Below are positions 47,715 to 58,874 of a stretch of DNA of 64,000 nucleotides, one piece after another. Numbering within the stretch: position 1 is the first letter of the stretch; each line of letters begins with the position of its first letter. The position numbers and the translations under genes are program-made. The notes below the pieces were generated by a model. It saw only the letters and a list, made by a program, of their open reading frames with translations, ran no database searches and was not told where the DNA came from. The stretch comes from Protopterus annectens (taxonomy: Eukaryota; Chordata; Ceratodontiformes; Protopteridae): assembly GCF_019279795.1 (NCBI RefSeq), contig NC_056725.1, positions 1,068,230,020-1,068,294,019 of the forward strand, read 5' to 3'.

Positions 47715-47805
47715 CCAGTTGAAATGTAGTGGTACATTGCTCTGAGTATACTGTGCAGGGTCCTGGGTTTGAGACTTGGCAGCGCTAATTTTTTTGTTGC
47801 TAGGC
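47715..47805 (+). mobile_element. tRNA-derived SINE head (unit A)
   Basis: Contains AATGTAGTGGTACATTGCTC and a box B-like GGGTTTGAGACTTGG, followed by GATTTTTTTGTTGCTAGGCAG-type sequence shared with 54390-54500 in unit B. Confidence 0.55.
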
Positions 47806-48240
47806 AGAACAGTGGCTGATGGAGACAGAGTGATGAAAGCAGTTTTAAGCGGTTTAAGTGGGTTTGTGCCGGTTTGTGTTAACGCTAAGCGATGCCAACA
47901 TACGGTTAACCGTACAAATGCTTAATCCGTTTTGGCTTCACTTAGCATCACGCAAACTCGCTTACTCCTCCGTACTCCCACATACACCACCCTAATTCTT
48001 TTAAAAGAAAATGAAATGGGGTTATAAGAAAGTGGTGAGAAAGGGACACGCAGAGGAAGAAACAATATGAATGCTAGCTAGGGGTGTGCAGGACTGGTGT
48101 AGGGAAGGTCCATAGCTGTCCATTTGTAATACAGCAACAACTGTGCATTTGTATAGAATTTGGAGGTGAATTTGGATATTCAATACCCAGAGAGAGGGGT
48201 GAGGATAACAGAAATGTGTTGTCAAGGCAATTGGACTGGA

Positions 48241-48903
48241 TTACATGTGTCCACTGGACACCTGTGCGAAATGGACAGCTATGTATAGGGTGATGATTGT
48301 TTGGGGGACAGATGCCCTTTTTTTCTTTGTTAAGGTGAGAGTGGGATGTTCGGGAAGGATTTTAGGTACATCTAGAGAAGTAGGTTGGGTAGGGAGACAG
48401 ACAAGACAGACAGGACAGCAGAGAGGGCGAGGTGTATGACACATGCGGGGGGGTAAACTCCTTGGATGGGGAGGGTGTTTGGGTATCAGAGGCCTGTGAC
48501 TCCCCATATGGATACAGTGGGACCGACATCCCCACATTCAGGTAGTCATGACTGCAACTCCACAGCCCAGATGGTGGCTATGCTGGTAGCTGGATAGGAG
48601 GGGCAGCTTGCTACTCAAGGTGCACCAGATGGCCCTCCATCTGACACAGCTGGCCACCCAACTCTGAGCAGATGACACTGTGCACCCTACTGCAGAACTG
48701 ACGGCAGATAATGGGCTCATCTCCATACCCACCCCTGGTAGTGCAGAGCCTGCAGGAGATGAAGTTCCATGGTGGGTCCCAGACATGCTGGAGCCTGGTG
48801 CCATAACCAGATGGGGCAGGACAGGTGGATCTGCTGGGATTGGCCTTCCCAAATGTGCAATGGTGTTGAGGTTTTCCAAGATATATTGGTTAGTCATGAC
48901 CAA
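48241..48903 (-). other. Unknown open minus-strand region shared by units A and B (A copy)
   Basis: Open in overlapping minus-strand frames: 48903-48538 and 48537-48241. Pairs with 55552-54818 in unit B. In unit B one frame reads IQAELGGQLHQIEVRLVHLE, a pattern like the coiled-coil end of transposon Myb-like proteins; the homologous stretch is present here at about 48610-48680. Function not recognised. Confidence 0.3.
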
Positions 48904-49309
48904 AACATTTCAATATTAGATTTAAAGGCATGCATGAGTGCTCAATTAACCCAAAACAACAGATGTGAAACAGCTGCATAGCAAAAAGAACATATGCATA
49001 ACTGGAACAACAGTAAGCATTGTAACAGCATACCAGTAACAATGACGGCAACAGGCCACCAACAATGGTATTTGAACAAGGTATGTTAACATGCAACCAA
49101 TTAATTATATGAAAAATAATGTAACACACTTCCCAACATTAGGTTTGGTAACAACATACCCGTAGTATATGAATAATAATTAGTGATGCAGACGAGGGGT
49201 GGAGGGCGAGAAAAAAAGTCCATTAACAACTGTATAGGCCTCTGTTTTTACAACAGTACTGCTCAATACTCTAGAAGTCTGCCCTCACTTTACAACTATC
49301 TATGGCCTA

Positions 49310-51492
49310 CCTATGACATACCCATATTTGTGAGGTGGGCCATGTAGAGGGCCTTCTGTACAATGGTGCCCACATGGTGGGAAACTGTCAGGTTGCTACC
49401 GACCTCAGTGCACAAGTTGCCTCACACCTGATTGCATGCTTAGTACATCATTACTGTCATACTTAGTGTGAATGACATCTGCCACAGCAGGAGGAGTGAT
49501 GGCTCTTCTGGCATTCTGTTTGCAGTAATGCTTCTTGTACTGGACACTAATTGCATGAGTGCCTCTTGGGGAATTGCCACATCAGTAGGGGGATGTAAGA
49601 CAGTGGGCAGCTTGTAAGCATCCATACACCTGGTCAGCCACAGACTACAGCTATTGTCCTGTATCTCGGATACATATATCTCAAACAGTAGAAGCCCCCA
49701 GACCAATCTTTGGGTACATCATTGTGGATCAATCTGTTATTAGATGTGGGTTCTACTACTTTGACTGAGTGGCTACTATTATTGGGCCCATTAGCTACCC
49801 ATATGGTAACCTGTAGGTTGGTGCCTAGCTGTGTAGGATTATGTAGCCTGTCCACCTGGGGATTAGTGTCAGAGGATTGGGCTAGGTGTAGGTAGGCATT
49901 GCTCACCATCTTCCCCTCATCCCTGTTCTTGTTGTCCACTGCAGAGAGGTCAATCAGGTTTCACAGGCCTGATCTCCCTTTGACAATACCATGGTGTGTG
50001 GGACCAGGCATTCTGATATTTCTGATGTCCATCTTCATAATAACCTTGATATTGCCTCCCATACCCTTGTAGAGCAGGCTAGTTAGGCTGATGTGCACCA
50101 TATTGGCTGGGTTGGTGGATTGCTCTACCTTTTTGTATAGGGATGACAGTGGCTGCCCTCTGTGCAGATGGGATGACATCAGTGCTCAGGCTGTGGTTGC
50201 TACAGTGTGGAATGGATCTGAGATGCCATGCCTGTGTTCATGTGGGATGCAGCCAGGGATATTATCATGACAATGGAGACCTCTGTGTGTTGCCTTAGTA
50301 GGGGCATTATGGACCTACTTCCTGATGATGAGGGAAGGGGGGCAGGTGCTGCACATGCACATGTGTACCACTGGGGGGACAGGGGGTGGTGTTTACACTT
50401 CACCTGTCTGCAACCGGTTACCTATATCTATGCCATATGTGCATGTGGGGTTACTGACCACCACTACAGAGCAAATTTGTGTTTTGCCTCTGGAACTGTA
50501 GACACATGTGTGGAAGGCCTAGTGATTTGCCTTGTTGGATGTGTCTGATTTGCACCTAAAGACAGCCTTAGGGTACATCATCTGTGCCCTTATTTGCTTG
50601 TACAAACCAAGGTGACATAGCTTCCATTGAGGCACCAGTTCCTTCTTGGCCCGTCCAGCAATTGTTTCCACCTATTCTGTATTTGTGTATTGCTGCTGTC
50701 CACCACAGGTGTTTACGCTAGCTTGGGAGATGATATTGTCCTGTCAGGTACTGCTGAGTCCATACAGCTATGTGGGTGCCCACATAGTATTGTGGTGTGG
50801 GCTTGGACAGTGCTGCAAGTTCCAACAAAAGGGACGTTATCTGTACATCTACTTCTACCTACATTTAGGGGATTTATAGTCATTTGTGTACAGTGCATTC
50901 TGTTTGACACTGTAAAGGGGGGTGGGGAGCCAGGGAGATGGTGACCTGAACAGTGATGCCTATGTTGTCAGATATTACCAAGGGGGATGGCACTGTAGGA
51001 GTGTTACAGTGGCTACTCATATTGGTTATGACCAGGTAGATGAGATTCCCACCTGCCGTAGGAATCTTGATGGGCTGATCCACTGATTTGCCATTGACAA
51101 AGCAGAGAAAGCTATGTGTGCATTCATGTTCAGGTGGCATAGGTCAGGCACACTATGGTTGGGTATTTGAAGTCACCCAGGAGTAGGGTAGATGATTGAA
51201 TCCTGACAGATTTCAGCAGATCCCAATAGGTGTGGTGGGTGTCTACAGTCATGGTTGGAGGCCTGTAGCTAGCTATAATTTGAGTAGTTGTTTTGCCAGC
51301 TGTTAACTGCACTCGGGATGCCACCCATGTGGCATACTGTTTGGCCAGCCTGGAGGTGTGTATGTGTATGCTAATGTTCAACACTCCACCTCCTGTGTCT
51401 TTGCAGGCCTCCATTTGGGGTCTAAATGTATGATGGGATGTGACCTGGCATGGTTGGTGTGCCTGCACAAATGTCAGCATCCTACAGGACAA
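49310..51492 (-). mobile_element. CR1 LINE in unit B (decayed)
   Basis: Minus-strand order: endonuclease remnant (51492-51130; HHTFRPQMEA, GGGVLNISIHIHTSRLAKQY, then LLGDFKYP), a linker with the frameshifted centre (50900-50200), RT start (50179-49961; SLTSLLYKGMG, HHGIVKGRSGL), RT remainder (49939-49440; AYLHLAQSSDT, then SEIQ) and part of the C-terminal domain (about 49400-49320; GSNLTVSHHVGTIVQKA, YMAHL). Its left end (3') is cut at about 49310. Heavily mutated; the catalytic Asp of the first box reads His. Confidence 0.75.
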
Positions 51493-52229
51493 GGTACGCT
51501 TGCATTGACAAGGGTGTCATGATAAGACACCTAGCTCCTGTTAGAGCAAGACATCTGCACAAAGGCTCACATCAGTGATGGGAAAAGGCCAGTAAATAGT
51601 GTCACTTTATGACTCTAGCTGAAACTCACTTATTTGCCAGCAAAGACAGTGTCACACTCACAGGTGTACTCTGCAGAATGACATCTGACAATGAAATGTA
51701 TGCTAATTTATTATGACTTCAGACTTGTATGGGTTGCCAGTGATGTGCCAGAGAATACACAACTGTCTAAGGCATTGACTACAAATATGAGGCAGTCATG
51801 CGGTCAGTCTGCAAAACTCTGGACAATTGCCAGATATGAACTCACTATATCACATACAGTTCAACACACACATCTACACCTGTCATGTAGTATGCACATA
51901 CTCTATGTACATCTCTTACATTTGCAAGACAAGCATATGTATCAGAGTAGCATTCACAGGTGACATATGAATAATTACAGCATCCCAGGTAGCTGGGGTT
52001 CCAGTGACACACTCAGTATTGGACAACAGAGACTCCATTAGTAGTCATACATGAGCTGACCTTTGCTGGGGTGACTCAGGGGCCAGAGATGTGCTCCATG
52101 TCAATGCAAGCAGGGCAAGCAGTAATGGCCATAGGTGCTGGACAGCAGCATATGAGTCCAGCAGGTCTTGTTGCGGCCTACTGTTTAATGTCCTATTTGA
52201 CATTACTGCATTTCCCCTTCTGTATTACA

Positions 52230-52427
52230 CTACATGCTTACATGATTGACATACCTGTTATAGTGATCAGGAGTTCCCTCACAACAATGCAAATGGTTAG
52301 GTTTGTGTAGTCGCAGTCTGTCTTTGTATAGATGGGTTGGGACTTGTGTTGCATAGGCAGCAGCTTTCCTTTTGTATGTACTGCTCATGAGCAGGTGATG
52401 GCCTGTGCACCAGTCAGTGTCTCCCAC
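52230..52427 (-). other. Unknown reading frame shared by units A and B (B copy)
   Basis: See 45168-45365. In this copy a consensus donor CAG|GTATGT (minus strand, near 52260-52252) lies inside the frame, so the true exon may end there. Confidence 0.3.
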
Positions 52428-52772
52428 TTGCTACTTTCATCTAGAGCAGCTGTGTTCTTTCAATTTGCTAATGCCATAGCAACACAGTGCTATAATTATT
52501 CCCCTTCATGTGTGCCTTGCCCATTTTCCTTGCCTGTGTGGAGGACATTATGGAGGTGTGGGGGCTACAGCTTCACAGGCAGTAGGTGAGAATACCTCTC
52601 AGGAGAGGATACATTGACACAGCCCAGCAACATGGGAACCAAAGCTCCAGCACTGGGTGCAGATTGTAAGTCAATATTGCTGTTATACACACAAAGAGTT
52701 GCTAGTTTAACAGGGTTCATCTGGACATGCATTTTCCGTGTGACTTGACGTCTGACAGTGATATGTCTCTCA

Positions 52773-53087
52773 CATACCTCTCAACTGTTCTGATGTCCAC
52801 ATACTGCTCAGGGGTTCACCTGTTATGTTTGGTCTGTTCTTCAGACAATGTCTGTTTTTGTGGGAGCAGTAGGATAATGTAAGGATTGTAGACAGCAACT
52901 GTTGCCATCCATTGGTGTTTCAGAATCATATCCTTCAGGGATGTTATGTTATAACAAAGCCTGTGACACTGTCAACTGTTTCAGTTTGTAACACCATTAT
53001 GTGAGATATGTCCCTCTTTCCGGCCCCCTGTCCCTCAAGTATGTCATGCTTTGTTCAGATGTCTTGCAGTAAGAGGGTCAGAGGTAT
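52773..53087 (+). mobile_element. MITE-like element copy (unit B)
   Basis: Starts CATACCTCTCAAC (52773-52785, perfect terminus) and ends GGGTCAGAGGTAT (53075-53087). Orthologous by position to 45691-46003. Confidence 0.75.
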
Positions 53088-53519
53088 TTGATATCATTAT
53101 TTATTGACTGCACTCAAGGTATCATCCCTTTGACTTAGCAGACTCCTGGAAGAGGTATGCGGCAGTGGCCATGAATATGTTTCCACACCCTGGACATTCT
53201 GTGGAAATCTGTACATATGAGAGTTATGTATGTCTGGTCATTATAAAGTGACTGCCAAGATTGTGTAGCAGTGCTGTGTGTAGATGTTTGGTTGGGTAGG
53301 GAGAGTAGCAGATGTGAGTGCCACAGATCCTTTTTCTATCTGACTATGCATGCTGCTATGACTGCTGGTTGTCTATCAGGTGTGTATGTTTGTAGGGACA
53401 GACAGAGAAAGGTCCTGTAACACCTCAGGATTCCCAGTACACTGTGAGTTGGGCTAGTATCTGTCAGTGTATTGTGTGACTGGGAATCAGGATATGTTCA
53501 TTCAAACAGTCATTCTATT

Positions 53520-53729
53520 CTAGAGTTCATCTGGGGTACTGGTATGTTGCTGTGACTGTGGTGGAAATGGTTCTGGTTGGACATTGCTGATTTTCCCTAC
53601 AGTTCCATCCCTGTAGTGCATGATATATTTGGCTAAACATGAGTTGATTTGGGTTAGTGTTGTGTTGGTCTTACACTGGTCCCTAAAGTGCTGGGTGAAC
53701 TGGTTGGCAGCTGTCATGTGTTTTTCCAT
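53520..53729 (-). other. Unknown reading frame shared by units A and B (B copy)
   Basis: See 46446-46661. Reads MEKHMTAANQFTQHFRDQ, then HYRDGTVGK. Confidence 0.3.
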
Positions 53730-53748
53730 TCTGTTACATGACTGCAGT

Positions 53749-54066
53749 CATACCTCCACACTGTCCAGATGTCTAGACACTGTCCTGATGTGTGGTTCAT
53801 ATGTTTTGTCTGTTGGCCACAGCAGTTGTGGGTTTCTGAGAAATCACAGGGATGACATGAGCATTGACATCAGTAAATTTTGACATTCATTTGTGTTTCA
53901 GACCTGGAATCTGTCTGACATTGTATGTTAAAGCATACCATGCCACTCTAGCAGACGTCTACGTGTATGCCAGCCATATTTAAAAAAATGGCACTATTAT
54001 TTGCGCTTTATCCCCCCATTTTGTCGGGCTTTTTGCAGATTTGTTGCAGTAAGAGTTTGGTTATCT
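53749..54066 (+). mobile_element. MITE-like element copy (unit B)
   Basis: Left end CATACCTCCACAC; inner blocks TGTGGTTCATATGTTTTGTC, CATCAGTAAATTTTGACATT and CCATTTTGTCGGGCTTTTTG; right end GAGTTTGGTTATC diverged. Confidence 0.6.
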
Positions 54067-54081
54067 GTCTATATATCTCTG

Positions 54082-54086
<5 letters not shown>

Positions 54087-54141
<55 letters not shown>
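54087..54141. repeat. (TA)n microsatellite
   Basis: TA run of about 55 bp adjoining the MITE copy, in the same relative place as the TG/TA block of unit A. Confidence 0.95.
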
Positions 54142-54143
<2 letters not shown>

Positions 54144-54254
54144 TATGTATATATACATATATATGTATATAACAGTACTATGGATATATAATTCACCCTT
54201 ATGTTGAATGACTGTTGTGCATGATATGTTTGTGAAAACATTAAAAATTCCAAC

Positions 54255-54335
54255 AGCTCAGTGGTGTAGATCTATGTTGCTGTGATTGTTGTGCACAGTC
54301 TCCTGGGTTCCAGACTAGGAAATGATTACTTTTTT
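54255..54335 (+). mobile_element. tRNA-derived SINE head
   Basis: CAGCTCAGTGGTGTAG resembles box A, and CTGGGTTCCAGACT about 45 bases on resembles box B. A second related copy follows at 54390-54480. Confidence 0.6.
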
Positions 54336-54389
54336 TTAATTTATGTTAAATGACCAGAATGAATTATATGTTTGTAAAAGCATTACAGA

Positions 54390-54480
54390 TTTCTACACCT
54401 CAGATGGTGTAGTGGCATTTTGCTGTGATTGCAGTGCACAGCATCCTGAGTTCAAGACTTGGCAGGTCTGATTATTTTGT
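54390..54480 (+). mobile_element. tRNA-derived SINE head, second copy
   Basis: CCTCAGATGGTGTAGTGGC, then CCTGAGTTCAAGACTTGGC (box B-like), then TTTTGTTGCTACGCAGAGCA, matching 47715-47805 in unit A. Confidence 0.6.
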
Positions 54481-54817
54481 TGCTACGCAGAGCAAGGGAT
54501 GATGGAAACAGAGTGACTGAGTCATTTTTAAGCAGTTGCAAGTGGGTTTGGGTGGTTCTGTGCGATGCTAAGCATTGCTAAGAGATGTTTAAACCTAATT
54601 AGCTTCACTTAGGACCGCTTGCTCCTGCTTATACCTGCGCTAATCTTCTTTAGAGAAAAGAAAAGAGGGTGATAGGAATGTGGTGAAATGGGCGCAAGCA
54701 GAGGATAAGACATTATGAAAAGCAGCTAGGAATGTGCAGGACAGATGTAGGAAAAGACCATAGCTCTACATTTCTTCGGCAGCAAAAGCTGTGAATTACA
54801 TGTGTAGAATTTGGAAT

Positions 54818-55552
54818 TTACAGCCTCACACCCCACAGGGAAGGGTGTTGATGACAGATATTTGCAGAGTAATCTGTGGGTTGATTGATCAGTTTCACTG
54901 TACATGGGGGAAAAATGTAGAGCTGTGTATGTGGCAATGTTTTTTTGGGGGTGACAAATGCTCTTTTTTTTAAGGTGAGAGTGGGATGTTGGGAAAGGGC
55001 TGTAGGTATGTTTGGAGAGGTAGGTTGGGTGGGATAGGTTGCATTTGCAGACAGACAAGACAGACAAGACAGCAGACAGGGGTGGTATATGACACATGAA
55101 GGGGGTAAACACCTTTGACGTGGAGGGTGGTTGGGAATCCAAAGCCTATTAGCCCACAAATGGATACAGTGGGACTGAGGTCCCCACCCATGGGCAGTCA
55201 CCACTGATACTTCACAGCCCTGAAGGTGGCTATGCTGAGGGCTGGACAGCAGAGGTGGCCTGCTCCTCGAGGTGCACCAGGCGGACCTCAATCTGGTGCA
55301 GCTGCCCACCCAACTCAGCTTGGATGGCGCTGCACACCAATCCCCAGAACTGACTGTGGGTGACAGGCTCCTGTCCACTCTCCCACTCCCAGAGGGGGAC
55401 GGGCCCCATTCCCTGAGGCAGTTCCACCCAAAGGTGGTGCAGGACCAGTGGATGAGGAAGTCCCAGGTTGGGTCCCAGACATGCTGGGGCCCAGTGCCAC
55501 AGCCAGATGAGTCAGGACAGGTGTATCTGCTGGGATATGCCTTCCCAAACAT
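54818..55552 (-). other. Unknown open minus-strand region shared by units A and B (B copy)
   Basis: One minus frame is open for 244 codons, but a different frame (55427-55230) gives the more protein-like IQAELGGQLHQIEVRLVHLE helix. Probably a frameshifted exon of a transposon accessory protein. No catalytic motif seen. Confidence 0.3.
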
Positions 55553-55999
55553 GCTATGGTGTTGAGGTTTTAAAAAATATGCTGGTTAGTCATGAACAAC
55601 ACATTTTCAGATTAGTTATGACAGCATGCATGGGTGTTCCAGTTAACCCATAAAACAGATTTGGAACAGTTAAATAGCAAAACAAACACATGCATAAAAG
55701 GAACAACAGTATGCATTGTATCATCATCCCAGTAACATTGACCACAACAGACCACCAACAATGATAATTGAACAAGGTATGTTAACATGCAACCAATCAA
55801 ATATATGAACAATGATAGAACACAAGTCCCAACATTAGGTTTGGAGTAAAACATTCTCATAGTATATGAATTATTGTATTGATCCAGATTGGTGGGGGGG
55901 GGGTCCATTAACAACTGTTTATGCTTCTATTTTCCACAACAATACTGCTCAATACTCTATGGGTCTGCACTCACTTTACATCTGTCTATGTAGCACAAA

Positions 56000-56631
56000 C
56001 ATACATATTAAACTGTAAACAAACCTCACTCTTGATACAGGAACCAACTGTAAAAAGTGAAATGTCCAAAAAAAGCAGCACAGGTTCCAGGCACAGCTGA
56101 ACGCAACAATATTTAATGAAAACACGAAGAAACAGGGGTAAGCGCTTTCACGGATCAAAACTCTGCTTCATCAGACCATAATAGAACATTACAACTGTTG
56201 CTCAATATTTAAATGTGATACAGCCAATGAAATTCACACTTAGAAATGATGCAATAATTAGGGTTACTTAATTCATACATAGATAATAAAGGTTAATAAA
56301 ACTACCTAAACTATTTAATATTTTAGCTATTCCTACTAAATGACTAATATAATATTTATACAACAACACTGTAAAATAATAATACATATTATGATATAGA
56401 ATATATGATTAAGTCATAAAAACACAAGGAGACTTAGTTGACATGAAAATAAAAATAAAAATAAACAGGAGGCCCAGTTGTCAGGGTACCACCTACAAAA
56501 TAACTAAACTGGGCTAGTTAAAACTCATTAATGCTTCAAAGATCTAGCTCTTAAGAATGGTTTCAGTGACAAGCATTAATGAGTTTTAACTGGAACCTGT
56601 GCTGCTTTTTTGTGCATACCTATTAAACTGT
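56000..56631. mobile_element. Penelope-like (Neptune-type) terminal fragment with long inverted repeat
   Basis: An insertion (56017-56614) is bounded by 17-bp direct repeats, 56000-56016 and 56615-56631 (16 of 17 equal). Inside, 56069-56089 is the exact reverse complement of 56591-56611 (21 bp), and 56516-56536 of 56571-56591 (21 bp). The minus strand includes CTGATGAAGCAG and GTGAAAGCGC, wording I associate with the terminal repeats of vertebrate Penelope-like elements, and both outer ends carry GGAACCTGTGCTGC. Inverted terminal copies are common in that class. No coding sequence. Family assignment is inference. Confidence 0.5.
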
Positions 56632-56639
56632 CAGCCTGG

Positions 56640-57680
56640 AATGGTATGGGGCAAACTGTGACAACTCTGGGTACATGACTAGAGGGGACTCATACATGTC
56701 AGGGTTACATATCTGGCACAGGAGGGGTACCCTGAAGTGCTGTTATGTGAGTGCGCTACTGGCATACTTCAACTGATTTCCTATCTGTGTCCAAGGTTAT
56801 TGGCAGCAGTGACCACTAGCTGTGACAGCGTGACACCTGAGAGACATGTATCAGGAAGAGTGCATGGTGTATGTTCCTATCCTGCTGTCATTTGCAGGCA
56901 TGTGGTGGGACAGTTGAACAGTTGTACACAGTTTATTAGTATACCCTTCATACAGCTACTACCAACATTTCCTTACCTGTACAACCTGTGGAGAAAATAC
57001 CTTAACACTTTTGACTGTTTTTATATTTATTCCTGATTCTTTGTGTGTAGATATGCACACATCTTAGTACCACTCCCTGGATGTGAACCATGTCTGGGTA
57101 TGCAAAATAAACAACTAAGCTATTTCTCATCACATTGAGCTACTGGGCATCTGCTGTTTTTTGTTTCACTGGTTTCTACATAATAGTCTCTTGGTTAGAC
57201 AGTCTGAACTTGTAATCCTGATATGCAGGCATGACAGTTATTGTACTATGCATTACTCCTTTGGATTATTACAAACTGGAAAGCAAAGGTTAACTCAAGG
57301 CAATGCTGGATGGAACAAACTTTGAAACTTTACACATTACTACTTCAGAGCTTAGTGCAGTATATATTTCACATTTCAGTTATATCTTGTTTTACAGCTC
57401 CACCATCTACAGTTTTTCTTACAGCTGGTTCACAGAACAACCTCAATTAATGTATGCTGTCCCAGCCACATTTGCTATGAAAAACCTATATACATTCTAT
57501 ATGTCTACAACAACATATCAGAATAAACACAACAGTTTTTTGTAGGAATCTTTATTGCACATCAAAATTAGTTGGTCAAACGTTTTTTATTTATTCAGTT
57601 CACACAGTAACAGTATACCTAATAGCAGCAAGCATTGTACTCCTCAGCAGTATGTCGGCATGGGCGTTTACATTCATAGC
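56640..57680. other. Non-coding stretch before the provirus
   Basis: No domain, repeat array or RNA gene recognised. Open frames at 56737-57036 and 57241-57545 show no known motif. Confidence 0.5.
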
Positions 57681-58434
57681 TGTCAGAGAAATATATATTA
57701 ATGTATGTGTTTAGTGCTTATTAGAAGCTAAAAGGGTTAACACATTTCATTCTATTTTATGTACAGCTTAGTATGAAACTACAATATTCTTTTCTAGAAT
57801 GACAATATGCTTTCTGAAACTGCAAGATGCTCTCTGACCTAATATTTGCTAGCACAGCAAAATTCATGTGTATGCCTTTTGGAAATATACTGAGAAGCAG
57901 GTGATTATCTGCTAGGTCAGGAAATTAATGAAGAGAACAATACTGTTTTTTATAATGTTACTGAACTTGAACAATCAGCTCTGTTCGTGTTATGAGAACA
58001 TGCACAGCTGCAGAAGAACTAGATACAGTTAAACAAATACTGCTTGAAGAAATTAACTATAATCTGTACATGCTTTGTGCTCGAATTAGCCATAGTACCT
58101 TGAATGGTAACATTGCATAGTGAGAAGTTGTATCTGACCAGTGGTCATCAAGGCCACGTTGTTTTTCTTAGGAAGTTTTTTCATAAACTTGATATGCCAG
58201 CAGAAAATCATGGACAAACAGCTGCTATGAAATAATATTGAAAGAACTTGTGATTTGTTACATCATCTTGGTAGGCAATGCCTTGTAAGAAATGTATAAG
58301 AATGGCTTCACTTCCTGATTTTAGTTAGACAAACTCTGTATTAGCATGTTTTTGTCTCCTTGCTGCAAGATTAAAGTGACTTAACCTGAACCTGCTGTGT
58401 ATTGATCTTTCTGAAGTTGTTTTTTCCTTTGACA
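57681..58434 (+). repeat. Probable 5' LTR (754 bp)
   Basis: The right end TGACA (58430-58434) lies three bases before the primer-binding site. The left end is placed at TGTCA (57681) because it forms a 5-bp inverted repeat with TGACA; without the 3' LTR this boundary is tentative. Internal signals: TATAAG at 58295-58300 and a polyadenylation-type ATTAAA at 58370-58375. Confidence 0.5.
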
Positions 58435-58437
58435 GAT

Positions 58438-58455
58438 TGGTCCTTTGGACCGGAA
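58438..58455 (+). promoter_or_regulatory. Retroviral primer-binding site, tRNA-Tyr-like
   Basis: TGGTCCTTTGGACCGGAA is complementary to the 3' end of vertebrate tRNA-Tyr (expected TGGTCCTTCGAGCCGGAA) at 15 of 18 positions, including the first eight bases. tRNA-Pro, -Glu, -Phe and -His give clearly poorer fits from memory. Confidence 0.7.
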
Positions 58456-58642
58456 ACTCTCACTTTGCCTCAGGTCAGATGGGCCAGGTGGCATGAAACT
58501 GTACGGGGAAGAAACCACATCGGTTCTTCTGCACTGAAAGACCTCCGACTGAATTGTCATTCAAAACAGGCCAGCCACTGTTGTGATCTGCGACTGGAGG
58601 ATGAGTTATCACGCGAACCAGAGACGGTCAATCACGGAGGCT

Positions 58643-58651
58643 CAGGTAAGG
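58643..58651 (+). promoter_or_regulatory. Major splice donor candidate
   Basis: CAG|GTAAGG, a near-consensus donor with the GT at 58646-58647, lies between the primer-binding site and gag, the usual place for the retroviral donor that makes env mRNA. Confidence 0.55.
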
Positions 58652-58874
58652 TGAGATTTACCTTTTTTTTCTGTTTTAGATCAGGGACTTGATTTGTGTC
58701 ATCTGTCAGGAGATTTGTTTTGTACAAGTCAGGGACAGGAAGACTGCAGTCTTGTCATAGATCAGGGAAACAGAATAGGTAAGGCAGTTATTCTAGATAA
58801 ACTGTGAAAAAGAGAAAACTGTGGTACCGCGTAAAATAAGAAGGGTTACGTAACAACTCAAATGTTAAAATAAA

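Larger units (their letters stand above)
51490..55998. repeat. Older duplication, unit B (right part)
   Basis: Counterpart of 44400-49318 (see there for landmarks). Local offsets of about 6.65-7.09 kb shift with indels and microsatellites. The shared CR1 sequence extends the duplication leftwards. Confidence 0.8.

Noticed and set aside
56142..56174. Possible hammerhead ribozyme core on the minus strand (CTGATGA ... GAAA)
   Set aside because: The sequence between the two core boxes does not form a convincing stem II, so I keep it only as a test suggestion.
58402..58692. Open frame across the LTR end and leader of the retrovirus
   Set aside because: It spans the primer-binding site and the splice donor, uses a non-ATG start and has no recognisable motif.
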